From contig JAHBMJ010000488.1 of the NCBI GenBank assembly GCA_018398765.1, positions 62,001 to 126,000 of the forward strand: DNA of 64,000 nucleotides. Reading direction: 5' to 3'. The notes below the pieces were generated by a model. That model was not told the DNA's origin. It was given only the letters and a program-made list of their open reading frames with translations, and searched no databases. Positions 12,697-24,495 of the stretch are shown in pieces (within the stretch, counting starts at the first letter, position 1; every line of letters starts with the position of its first letter). The position numbers and the translations under genes are program-made. The stretch is from Chromera velia (Eukaryota; Sar; Chromeraceae).

Positions 12697-13849
12697 TTCT
12701 TTCTTTCCTTCCTTCCTTCCTCCCTCTCTCTCTTTCTCTCTTTGTGCTTCCTGTAGCTCCACCTCGATCATTCGTCTGCCTGCTTGTCTGGCGGGTGGCT
12801 GCTCTCCCTCTTCATCGACTATCTGCCTGCCTGCCTTTCAACTATGTGTCGTCATGAGTCAACGAACGTGTTTTCTTAACGGTCGTTCGCAACTCTAACC
12901 GTTCTTCCTTTCGTTGGTTTTGATCGAATTTTGGCATTTTTTTCTCCTTTCTTCGTATCTTTTCTGATCCACCTTTGTCCACCTTGTGAGCCCTGTCGGT
13001 CTGTAGTTTGTTCCAGGTTCGGTCATTCACGCAGTCGGCCAACTATTCTCTCAATCTTTTCCTGCTTCCTCATTGCATTCAGTCAAGAAGAGACGCGAGG
13101 GTGAAGAGAAGGGGGAGTGTGTTGGTCGCTGCGTGAGGATGGACAGACTCGTGAGAGACCAATTGATTGATATGACGTGAACGAGATGAATGGACGGACA
13201 AACAAGGAGAGAGAGAGAAGACATCAAGCAAGCAAGAGCCATTACGTCGATGCTATTCCTTTCTTTTCGTTTCGAGGACCTTTTGCTTCACTGCATACTG
13301 CATCTGGTCAGGTGTGTCTCCCTCACTCTTCAATCAAGCAACTGCATCTTGTCGATCGTTTTTTGCAGTTTCCTTCCTTTCTTTCTGTCTGTGGTTCTAC
13401 CTGTAGTCCTGTTCTTCCCCCCTTGAAGAAGCTCAGTGAGCTCTTCCCTTCCCTTTCATGCATGTCGGCCCGCTTTCCTTCCATTCCGGCGAAGGCAACA
13501 CGGGCCTGTAGTAAGCGCAACTGCATCCGTTCCCTTTTGTAGCTTCTTGTGCTTGCAGACAAATGAAATGAAAGACAGGGTGCGAGTCTCTCCGTTCCCC
13601 CTTTCTTCGTTCGTTCGTTCGTTGCTGCATGATGCATGAATTGAATGAAGGGCGTCTGCGTCCTCCCTCATATTTTTGCGTAGTCGGCAGGCTGAAATGA
13701 TGCCATGCCAGGTAGTCTTTTTTTTCAAGCGAAATTAAGATCTGTTCGTACGTCTGTCTCATCTCTTGCATCGTTTTTTGTCTTTCTTTCTTTCTTTCTG
13801 TCTCTTTTGGCTGCCGCTGGCGCGTTGGGCATAAGACACAATGTCTCCC

Positions 13850-13880
<31 letters not shown>

Positions 13881-15780
13881 GTGATTGCATTCTTTCGTCT
13901 GTATGCGCCTTCCTTCGTATCGTGCCTGCCTGCCTTTCAAGCTCGGAAGAAGTTTCTGTCTGGCTTTGCAAGAGACTTTTTCTTTCTGTTTGATCGATCG
14001 AGGGAAAGGAAGCACGGAACGCTCTGGGGTAGAAGAGGTGGAGTGGCTCAGCGAGAGAGGGAGAGAGAACGGCGCCTCGTCTCTGTGTGCGTGTTCATGA
14101 GACAGGACGAAGATATCGATGGTCGTCTGAGTGGATGGATGGGTGGATCCGTTTTTGAAAAGTCTGCCTGCCTGCCTGCCTGCCTGACCTGGCCGAAAGA
14201 CGAAAGAAAGAAGAGGGAAGACAACGGATGGGACGGAGAAGCGGAAGGAAGACTGCAGTTTGTGCATGATTTGACTGGGTTTTCTTATCTTCCTTCCTCA
14301 TTTCGAAGTCGAGAAGTCAATTTGTCCGTCCCTCGGGTCTCCCTTCACGTCGCTCCCCGTCCATTTCTCCCTCTGTTCCCGCTTGTGGCAGAACACTCAG
14401 ATTCACCCACAAGCGGGTAGCGAAGGGAAAGAAAGGACGGGGTTCGATCGATCATCGAGATAGGGGAAAGAATGGTTGCGGCAGGGGGTTGCGGCATAAC
14501 GGCCAAGGGAATAAGGGGGGAAGAAGAGAAAAATGCTGGGCTGGCGTGCGTAAGGTAGGGGAGGAGAAGAAAAAGAAAGATATGAGGACAAGAAATGCGA
14601 GGCGGGCGTGGCCAAGAGGGAAAAAAGGAAAGAGGGCATGAAGTATCGCGTGAGGTAAGGGCTCGACATCCTCCCCTCTCTTCTCTTCTCCGGCTGGATT
14701 CGAATTTCTTCCCAGTGGCTGGCACCCCACCCCTTAATTCCACCATCCATGGTTCAATCGGCCTCATCCACTGTCCGTGTCCTGGTTGGGAAGGAATCAC
14801 TGAAATAAAGCTGGTGGAGTGTTTGTATGCTTTACCGAAGGGCGGAATTCATTATCTGTCTGTGGTTTTGAGTCAATTTGTCCGTCGACATGCAACCAAA
14901 CCCTTTAATTTTCTTCTTGTACTTCTTCTGAGTGGACCGACCGATCGAGGGGGCTTTGGGTGTCCGATTCGGATTAACTTTTTTTTTGTTTTTTTCTTTT
15001 TTGTGTGTGTCGGATCGCTCTCCAAGTCTCTTCAGCATACTCTCTCTCTCTTCTACGTCGGATTCCAAAAAATGGGTCCGTCAGTTCGTGTGGTCTCGAT
15101 CGTCTCTCTCCTGCATGCGGTCTTCTTCATTTTGTTTTTTTGTTCTCACTTTTAGTCTCTGGCAGATGTGCAGGCAGGCAGAGAGAGCCTCATCGAATCG
15201 AGAGATGCAGAGGGAGATACGATCGAAAAGAGAGGAAAGAGAAGGAACGAAAGGCAGAGGTCCATGTGTCGGATCGACTCCGAGCTCCTCAACTGACTGA
15301 CTTACCGCTTTGGGTTGTGATCTTTTCAAGTTCTTGAAGTTTCTTCACCTTTGGATTGAACGAACTAACGCCTTTCTATGGATAATGAGGGACCGATGAA
15401 TCAATCGGATCTCCACCTTAGTAGCAACCGTTTTTGAATCTGGAAACGCTCTGTCTTTCTTTCATTCATTCTTTCTTTCTTCTTTCTTTTCTTTCATTCT
15501 TTTGCTCTCAAGTTGTCGAACAGATGTACGGCCGGCCTAGCGGCCGGCACGGCAGTGGGGCGGGAGCAAGTCTCAGAGCGAAGTCCGATCTAGCAAATTG
15601 CGACAGCAGATTTCACTTTGTTTGTCCAATTCATCCATTAATTGTGCAGGCGTATATCCATGCATGTGTGCGTTGCGAGTCTTGCTTCATGCATGCGTCA
15701 AAGCATCGAACGATGTGGTTGCTTGAGGTGCTTGTCCTTCTAGTTGCCAGTGCAGGGATTCTGGAGTGAGCCAGTGACGT
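10155..15780. other. Low-complexity region without convincing gene
   Basis: This stretch of over 5 kb is dominated by purine- or pyrimidine-skewed tracts (CTTT, GGAAA, TGTC, GCCT repeats). Open frames are biased to Ser/Phe/Leu or Lys/Arg/Glu and carry no family motif. Isolated pyrimidine-tract acceptors (for example before 11264 and 12137) could be splice sites of a non-coding transcript. A GC-rich perfect palindrome (GCCGGCC-TAGC-GGCCGGC) lies near 15532-15552. I see no supportable coding gene. Confidence 0.5.
12655..12722. repeat. (TTTC)n/(TTCC)n microsatellite
   Basis: A run of CTTT units grading into CCTT units, within the gene-poor region between the CCCH gene and the membrane-protein gene. 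Confidence 0.9.
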
Positions 15781-16530
15781 CGGACTATCGTTGGACTTCG
15801 CATTGATGTGCATCTTCAAGATGGCATGCAAAGAGCATTTCGACGATGAAGACATGCAGACGCATTTGGCCAGCCGTGTCTTCTCGAAGTACGCAAAATT
15901 CATCACAAGTTCTTTATGAAATCGATCTTGTTATGGACGGTATCTATATAAATTAATATAATTGGACTTTATATTACTCTGTGTGTCTAGCTATGTTGAA
16001 CGTCTCCATTACTAACAAAAGGGTGAAAGGTATCTTACTACGATAGAATTTATGTTCCCAGTAGTTTTTTTAGGTTTACTATGAGGAAGTTATGAGGAAA
16101 TTTGTATAGAAATGGAATGAATAGTTTTCAGAATAGTTGTAAAACGAAGGTCCTAATATTTAATCTGACAATCTGCTTTACATGTTGTGATCTGCCGAAC
16201 GCTAGAGCTGCCGTTGCCGGGGGTGACCTCTACAAAACAAAACAGTGACTGAGCTTAAAGGCATCAATAAATCACTTATCACTTATCTCTTAAACCCTTA
16301 GCTAGACGCTTATTATGGGCCGCTGGGCGGCGCTGGCAATGACGTATGATCATGATGATAGATGATGACGATAATCACACTGACAGGCCTCTATGCCCCC
16401 CCAATTCACCAAATTATACACTATAATTTAATGAATATAAACTTGAAGTATGCTTTATAGTGAATATCACTAAATAACAAACAGACAACTCTAGAGGCAA
16501 CTTTCATTTATTTTGTAAATCATCTTTTTT
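15781..16530. other. AT-rich island
   Basis: Base composition shifts sharply to AT-rich, with no open frame of note. It contains a LINE-like tail (16200-16292). From 16,536 to 17,300 there are short open frames, but none shows a recognisable domain. Confidence 0.4.
16200..16292 (+). mobile_element. LINE-like 3' tail remnant
   Basis: Shares with 59905-60012 the ordered blocks GCCGTT-GC-GGG, GACCTCTACAA, AAAAC and AATAAATCACTTATCACTTA. A shared 3' end finishing in short tandem ACTTATC repeats is typical of 5'-truncated non-LTR retrotransposons or tailed SINEs. No coding part is visible here. Confidence 0.4.
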
Positions 16531-17412
16531 ACTTCATGAATTTTCATTGTTTTCATTTTCTGAAACCTCATCAGGAGACGAATCCACCTGGGATTCCACC
16601 GTGTCTCGGACCTACATGGGGCTGTGCATGTTGCTGCATGTGCAATACGAAAGTGTGTATGCTCAACCCCCTCCAGACGTCACGGCTTCTCAAACGTCCA
16701 CCTTCCTTCGTAATCTTTGCACACCTTTTAGTCCTGTGTCATGTCTCTTTTTTTTAAAATTCCTTCGATCACCGGATTTGCCGTTACAATCCCTTGCAGC
16801 TAGACGGATGGACATCCAATTTCGATCCTCCGCGAAGGAGAGAGGGATGCCTGAAAGAACTTGAAGAAAGAAAGTGCGGAGGAAATGACGGTAGGCGCCG
16901 CTACTAGGCGGGACGGCCTCTCCCTTCTCCTCGGTCTCTCTTTCACGTCCGTTGTCTCTTCTCTATTGTTTGACCTATCGATGCTTTCTCAATCAGCCGG
17001 CTGGAAGGAAGTGTTTTCGATTTTTTACTGGAGACGGCAAAAAGGCAGGCAGAAAGGCAGGCATCAGATCGGGTCTCTTGCTTGAAATGCGCTCAGGGAA
17101 GGAGAGCGGACTCACGCAGAAAGAGAAGGAGCAAGATTTGATCAAGGCGATTCTTATTTGTTTTTTCCGTCAACGGACAGAACAGAGGCAGAAACTGGAA
17201 ATAGAGAAGAAAACAGAACGAACCTAGCTTCCTCCCCACTGCCCCTGCTGTTGCCTGCATAGGCCTGTCCTAACTCCTCTCTTGACGCTGCCTTATGATT
17301 CATTTCATTTCATTTGCTTCCCTCCTCCCTCCCCTCGACTCATTCGTTGCAGAAGAGAACTCCTCCGATCCCCAGACAAGCCTTCACACCCACCCGCCCC
17401 GTCTCCTTCCCC

Positions 17413-20400
17413 TCAGCCTCCCTCTCCCTCTTTTTCTTTTTCTTCTTGGGGGGGGACAGGGGGAGCCTCCTGAGAGGACGACGACGCAGCCGCGGCGTCG
17501 GTCGACCCTCTGGCGCTCCCCCTCACATTTTCTTTTTCTGTTAAGGACATGTCTCCCCCTCCCCCCGCATCAACTGTCTGCGATTCTCCACCCGGATCCC
17601 CCTCCGCCCCCGGGGTGCTCTGTGCTGCTGCTGCTCCAGTTTCCCCTCCCCCTCCCCCCCCTCCCCCGAAGAAACTTCCAAAATACCCACTGGCTGCCGC
17701 GACATTCGATCTCGCAGCGTCTCCCGCTGCTGAGGAGATCATCCCGACAGCTGTCTCATTCAACCCCTTTGCCGTTTCGTTCAATCCTTCCTGTGCGTAT
17801 TTGAACATCTCACCCGCATTCTCTGCTGCCTTCTCTTGCAGGAGGGCTGCCTGCTGTTCAAGATACTGCCTCGCTATCTGCCCCTCTGCCACCGCCGTCT
17901 CTACCCACGGGTTGGCAACTGTCATCAACGCAGCCACCTGTGCCTCGCTCCTTTCAACGAAAAGGTCGGCATCATTCCCATCATCTATCAAATGCTGGGC
18001 CTGCAGCTTGGCTGCCTCGACTCGGAGGTTGGCTGAGTCAAGCCCTTCATCGAGCTCTTTGATTTGTTCTTGGAGCTTTTCTTTCTGCTCCGTCAGCACT
18101 GCGACCTCGCAGAAAGCCGCACGGAGGTCTGCTTCTGCGTTATCGGATGCATCTCGGAGGAAAAAAGCACGAACGAGAATCGTGTAAAGGGGGAAACCCA
18201 ATTGGGCATCGTCGGCTCTTTTTGCCCCTTTCATTAACGCAGTCGCGAGACCTTTACTGCTCAACGCCAGGTTCACAACTGTCAAAATGAAGGCAATGAG
18301 AATGGGCAGGAGACTGAGGAAAAAGAGAACGGCATAGAATTCAATGAAACCCCATAAATGCACAGCCTTGCAAGATTGAGCCCGGACAAACAGACTCAAA
18401 TTGATCGGCACACTCCAACCCCCCACAATGACAATGAAGATAGTCAGAAACCACGCCAGGGTGGTCAACCCAGTGCGCATCAAGAGATCGTACTCGTACA
18501 ATGTACGAAACAACCCGCCCAGCGTTCTGCCCCCCATCACCCCCTGAGCCTCGAGGGTTGATTTCACCCTGTGCGACAGGGTGCCTTCTGTCTTCTTCAC
18601 CGTCTCTGCAACCTTCCCGTAGATGCCCGAGATCTTCGCACAAATGATCAGACGGACAACCAACTCCAAAAACAAGAGGGCGGTCATCGTGAGAGCCCAC
18701 GGCCAACCGTACCTGCCAGGGGCATCAGGAAAAAGAAAATGAAAAAGATGAATAAAACAACTTACCGAAAGCCAGTCACAACTCACCTCTCTCTCTTTCT
18801 CTGCCTCTCTCTCACGCACACACTCACTCAGATATGACCAAAAAAAGACAGAAAGAAAGAAAGAAATGAACGAAAGAAAAAAAGAAGAAAAAACAAAAGA
18901 GGCAAACATGCACGCACACAAAAAAAATGAGCAAGCAAGACAGACTGACAGAAAGAAAGAAAAGGAAAAAAGAAACGAACGAACGAGCGAACGAAAGGAA
19001 GAAAGGAAGAAAAAAAAATGAAAGAAGAAAGGGGGGGCGGCAGTGGGGCGTGCGAATAGAAAGAAAGAGAAAGAGAAACAAGGGGCGTGGGATGATCCTT
19101 CCTTCCTGTCTCTTCCTTTCTCCTTCTCTTGTCTGCATTCGAATTCCTCTGTCGATTCTTGATGAATCCCTCTCCTGATCTCTGCTCAGTCCGATCCACA
19201 GCGTGCACCCTTTTCTATCTTGGTAACATATTTCTTTTCTGTCCCTTGTCGTTCCCCTGTCTGCCTGTGCTGTTTTTTGCCAATCGGCACCCCGTCTTTT
19301 GTCGTCTTGCCGTTCTCTTGTCTCCTTTTTTCTTCTTTTTTCTTTCTCCTTCCGGGATTCCCGTTGCCTGCTTCCCCCTCTGTCTCCTCTTCTCTGCATA
19401 GAATGACTGACGGACCTCCCAAAACAGGCAATCACAGATACCAATACGTAACTTGTCTATGGCCTCTCCCATGTAAAGCGTACAATTTTCCTTAAACCGA
19501 AAAAAAAAACCATACACAAAGACACACATTTACACCCAAAAGATAAAGCCAGCCGGACTGACGCACGCACGCACCTTCCACAAGGCTCTGCCCAGTCGAG
19601 CCAGGTGACAGTGGCCAGGCCGAGCATGAGGCAGATGACGATGACGAGGAAGATCTTGTTGGTGGTGTCTGTCATCCTCAGGAAGATGGGAGACGCCAGA
19701 GCGGCAATCATGAGGGTGACTGGAGGGGGACCTGGCTTAATCCCCTCCCCTCCCCCCAACAACTCGTCCACATATTTCTTTGCCTCTCGCCCGTCGACAC
19801 GCTTCCCTGCAACCACCTGCGCATCCACCAGAAGTTGACGGAATTCTCCCGACAACATCTCTCTGGTTGCTTCTTGGAGCTTCTTCCCTCTTTCAACGAG
19901 AAGCAACTCAAGGTGTTTGCGCTTTGCCAACAAGGGAGCCACAATCATGGCTGCCTCGTGGACTTTCTCCTGTGCCATCCTCTCCGTCTCCCTTGCAGCG
20001 GCGGCGGCGGCATCCGCGTCGGGGTCCTCCTCCACTTCTGGTGGGAGGGGGACGGGGGCCTCGGGGGGGGATACACCTACACCCTCTGCAGGCTCTCCCT
20101 CTCTTCCTTCTGCCTCGAGGGCCAGCCCTCCGGCCTCTCCTTCTCCTTCTCTCTCTCCCTCTTCCTTCTCAACCCCCTCTGCTTCTGCTGCTATCGCTGA
20201 TGCTTCTGTGTCCCCCCCTACCACCTCCTGTGTTTCCCCCGCTTTTGCCTTCTCTGCCTCAATCCTTTTTTCAACTTCAAGGAGCTCTTCTCTGAGAACT
20301 TCCATCCGTTGTGTCAGCTCTTCTTCTGACGCTTTGTGGGGGTCAAACTCCTTCGGCTTCCGTTTGAACACACAGAAACCGATGAGCACCCCTATGGTGA

Positions 20401-20668
20401 TCGCACATGAGATGGCCAAGAGGGCAAAAATGTGACGGTTATTGGGGCCGAAGATCATCTCAGGAGATCTGGGGTCTGCCTCTGCCTTCTGATTCTCCTT
20501 CTCATTCTGACGTAAGTCAAGGAGAATGCTCTGCTTGTGAGAGGGGCTGTGGGAGGGGAGGCGGGGACTCCACCCGTGGGCCCCCTGGCGAGACAACCGG
20601 GGCCGCACACGGACCCCGACCACCACAGCCAGGAGCAGAGCACCCAGGATCAGCCTTGGCATCGGCAT
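17413..20668 (-). CDS. Unrecognised multi-pass membrane protein with coiled coils
   Basis: I do not recognise the family. Two exons, 20668-19575 and 18712-17413, join in frame (AG|G across the intron) into 797 aa. The start at 20668 gives MPMPRLILGALLLAVVVGV, a signal peptide or anchor; the frame further upstream opens only at a TTG. Visible in order: a second hydrophobic segment (HIFALLAISCAITIGVLIGF), a Glu/Lys coiled coil, an acidic Ala/Glu/Gly linker, another charged helix, then about five hydrophobic spans either side of the exon junction. After these come a second heptad-rich region (LTEQKEKLQEQIKELDEGL) and a poly-Gly/Ser/Glu tail. The C-terminus has alternating NETAKGLNETAVGMISSAAG-like amphipathic segments. 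Both exon products have coding character and the intron (18713-19574) is low complexity. It may be a scaffold or channel-like protein of an internal membrane, but function is unknown. Confidence 0.7.
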
Positions 20669-21860
20669 GAGGGCAGAACTCTTCGTCGCCGTGAAGGACA
20701 AAGCTCCTTTACCCTACCAGGCACAGGTTGGTATCAGGAAGATACACAGGCCCTGCTCGGGGATCCTGCATGGGTGTCTAGCACTTCTCTTCGGAGGGAT
20801 AAGCTTGTTACCAACAAAAGATGGTCATCGAACGAAATTTGTCAACACATCGTTCTTTGCCTTTCTGTGTGGTCGTCTTGCCGCGGGTCTCTCTCGTTCT
20901 GTTTTTGTGCGTACGTCAAGGACCCTGGCTAGACCCGTCAAGCCCTGCTGCTCTGCTTTCAGAATGTTTTAGCGACGCAATCCACTCCCCCGAAATCTGT
21001 ATGCAAATGTTTGAGCTACACAGGGGCGGAAGCGTTCCATGGCGATCGAGGCCTTTTGATGCCAGTCGCCTATAACTCCGGACGACGACTCTGGCCTTTT
21101 TCTTTGACTTTGTTTGTTGACAACAGACCTGTGTATCGGTCAAACAAATTTCGCGATCGCGCGCATGCATGCATGATCCTGCCAAGCAAAAATTTTGGCA
21201 TCGGGGCCGGCCCTTAATTACCGTGGCCCCCGGCCATGGTATCTGTTAAGGCCCTTAGCCGCACCTATGGAAAAAAAAAAGTCGAATTACCAATAAATCG
21301 GGTTACATTTGCCTTTCGGGACCCGCTTTCCGGCAACTGTATACAGCGCGTGGCGAACATGCATGCACCTTTTGTCTAACCTTGATGTATCAGTACATAT
21401 ATGTAAAAACACACATGGAAAAGAATTGTACGTAGCTAGATTCGATCATCTGTATAGTTTTCGAGGAAGGCGATAAAACACACCGTCTAAGTGAAACTGT
21501 TCTGAATTGCTCCGTTGTTTGACTATGCTACCAAGCTCAGTGGCAAGTTAAGACATGCCAACTTACAGAGTCAGGAGTAAGCCGCACCATGACTGAGTGC
21601 ACTTGACAAAGAGGAAAAACAGTTAATTTGATCTGCAGGAACCTCTTTTTGCCCGTCTTCTTTCTCTCTACTTGGCCTCTCTTATTGTTCTTCAGCACCT
21701 AGTTTTTCGACTTCCTTCTACCTCCACTTGAGGATTTGGGACGCAAAATAACGCAAAATACTGTCTATATATAGTGTGTATCGCTGTGGATCCTGTAGTA
21801 TTTGCTTTGAAATATTGTGGAGAGGCTCACCGCATATGGGTCTAGCGCTTGGTGAGTTCA
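20669..21860. other. Intergenic, upstream of membrane-protein gene
   Basis: No coding signal found. It holds the probable 5' leader and promoter of the minus-strand membrane-protein gene, then sequence of mixed composition with GGCCGG-rich patches near 21210. Confidence 0.4.
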
Positions 21861-21867
21861 AGAGGGA

Positions 21868-23230
21868 GAGATGTGAGCAGAAGCCATTTGGGCCTGTGGA
21901 TAAAGCTAGGTAAGTAAATCTATGAACAGAAGCCGTTTGGGGGTGTGGGTGAATGTTTGGGCATGTAGGTGCACAAGCACAGAAAGTGTGTGTGCAGTAA
22001 CAGAATCCGCTTAGGCCTGCAGATGGATGAATGAAGAGAGACAGAGAGAGCGAGCGTGTTTATGAGTATGTATGAGTTTGTGAACAGAAGCCGTTTGGGC
22101 GTGCGGGCAAGACAAGGAGAACAAATATGTGAACAGAAGCTACTTAGGCCCATGGATGAATGAAGAGAGATCAATTGTGTGTCATTGAAGAAAAGCCGCT
22201 TGGGTCGCTGGTTAGGCCTGTGGATGAATGAAGAGAGATCAACTGTGTGAACAGAAACATACAGAAGCTGCTTGGGCCTGTGGATGAGTGAAGAGAGACA
22301 GGGAGAACGAGTGTATGAACAGAAGCCGTTTAGGCGTGTGGGTGAATGAAGGGAGAAAAGGAGATACAAGGAGAGCGAGTGTGTAAATAGAAGCCGTTTG
22401 AGTGTGTGGGTGAATGAAGGGAGACAAGGAGATACAAGGAGAGCGAGTGTGTGAACAGAAGCCGCTTGGGCATGCAGGCAAAGAAAGAGAGATAAGGAGA
22501 ACGAGCATATAAATAGAAGTTAGGAACAGGAGCCGTTTGGGCCCATAGATGAATGAAGAGGGATCAATGGTGTGTTATTGAACAAAAGCCACTCGAGCCT
22601 ATGGCTAGGCCTGTGGATGAATGAAGAGATATCAAGTGCGTAAACAGAAGCCGCTTGGGCCTACTGATGAATTAAGAGAGACAGGGAGAGTGGGTGTGTG
22701 AACAGAAGCCGTTTGGGCATGTGGGTGAATGAAGAGAGACAAGGAGATACAAGGAGAGCGAGTGTGTGAATAGAAGCCGCTTGGGCCTCATGCAGTGAAT
22801 CAATGAAGAATAATGCTAGGAATAATGAAGAGAGACATGGAGAGCGAATGTGTAAACAGAAGCCGTTTTGGGTGTTACGACGGTGTGGGTGAATGAACAC
22901 AGGCAGGGAAAGCGAGTCTGTGAAGCGGTGTGAGCAGGCTAGGTGAAGAGGAGCCGTTTGGGCGTGTGGGTGAATGAAGAGGGATAAGAACTCGCATAAG
23001 CATAATGTTTGCATGGGCGTGTGGGTACCTGAATGAATAGAGACAGCCTGTCACTAGGAGAGAATGAGACTCAGTGTGTAAACAGAACTTCAAGCCGCTA
23101 GGGCCTGAAATAGAAATAAATGAAGAGAGACAAAGAGAGCGAGTGTGTGAACAAAAGCTGTTCGGGCGTATGGATGTGAGAGTATTAATAGAAGCCGTCA
23201 ACTTTGGGCATGTGGGGAAGTGATCGAAGA
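21868..23230. repeat. Degenerate minisatellite, about 20 units
   Basis: The word GAACAGAAGCCG, or close variants, recurs about 20 times at spacings of mostly 54-70 bp. Each copy is followed by TTTGGGCGTGTGGGTGAATG or CTTGGGCCTGTGGATGAATG and by GAGAGACAAGGAGA. At least two unit types alternate, so the array has higher-order structure. Unit length is not a multiple of three, and minus-strand open frames drift between frames, which argues against a repeat protein. Confidence 0.85.
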
Positions 23231-24495
23231 CAGACAGGGAAAATGAGGGAGTAAGTGAGTGAGTAAGTGAGACAGTGAGTGAGTAAATGAGTGAAGAAAG
23301 CAAGAATGACTCAATGAGTCAGTGACTAAGTATGTTAGTGAGTGAGTAAGTGGGCACAGTCAACTACAGCAACTAATACAGCAAGCGTAGCAAGCATGTA
23401 GTTTTGGTCTTGTATAACGTTGTGTTCAAACATTTTATAGACTAGCTAAGACTAGCTCACAATCTCAGTCACAGATGATTTAAAAGAGCAAGTTGATAAT
23501 AGAAGGCGTATATAATGTTTGGCTACTACTAGAATGATCTATAAATGAAAGTAAATGAAAGATAATGAAAGAAACTTTAAGATTATAGCATGTGTGTCTA
23601 TATGTAAAAGACCTATATATATATTGACTCCATAAATAAAAAATAAAAATGTAAGTAGATTTAAGCGGGGAGCATTGTGATTTTTATTTTATATATTTTT
23701 TATTTTTTTTATATAAGCAAAAATAATTTGTTAAAGATTTATCAATAATGTGTTGGTGCGGTTACAATTTGATGATTGTGGTTTTTGTTATGCATGCCGC
23801 GTCCCCGTGTATGAGGGGTGGATCTAGCCTAGTCTGTTACAAGGTTCCGGTTCGTCCCATCTGTTCTAAATCTAGGAACACTGCTCATTGATCAATTTCA
23901 TTTTCTTTTTCACGCTTATTCACGTTAGCACCATGTGTTAGCGAAGTCCTTGTACGTCATTAATTTTCTTATTAGCAAACATATCTAATAGCAGAGCTCT
24001 TCTTATTTTTTCGATCTTCTCAATCGCCTTGAAGCCCGTCCAGCCGTCTCCGGCCCTCTGCGGCATTTACAGATACCGCGGCTACGCCTTTGCGCGGCCA
24101 ACAACCTATTGCATGTACCACGATTGAATGAGCGCACCTCTCACCCTATCTCACCCATGGGGGCCACGGCATGTCCCGTAGGGACATTACAATGTGCAAT
24201 ATTAGTTGTGCGAACTTTTACGGGCCGCAGAGACGGAGGTGAGTTGAACTGAGCTTAGTGAGGTTGTCCTTCACACTACATTCGCAATCAAGGGGAAGGG
24301 AAGGGTAACCACTGAGTGCAATTCTGTGACTCAAGACTGTGCTACTCCCACAGCTCTCCGCAGTGACGTGTGTTGTCATCAGAGTCCCGAAACCTGCGCA
24401 ACAAGAAACTTAATTGCTTCGGAAGACTTCATGGACATCTTTGTGTGCTCCTGCAACGGCTCGAGTCTTTTGAACGTTTAAAGCGGGGCCACTCT
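23231..24495. other. AT-rich spacer and kinase upstream region
   Basis: GTGAGTGAGT-like simple sequence (to about 23350) passes into an AT-rich island (23440-23780) and then more balanced DNA before the kinase ATG. The region probably contains the kinase promoter. No gene is supported. Confidence 0.4.

Noticed and set aside
22239-23303. Minus-strand repeat protein
   Set aside because: Repeat period is not a multiple of three, and frames switch repeatedly across the minisatellite.
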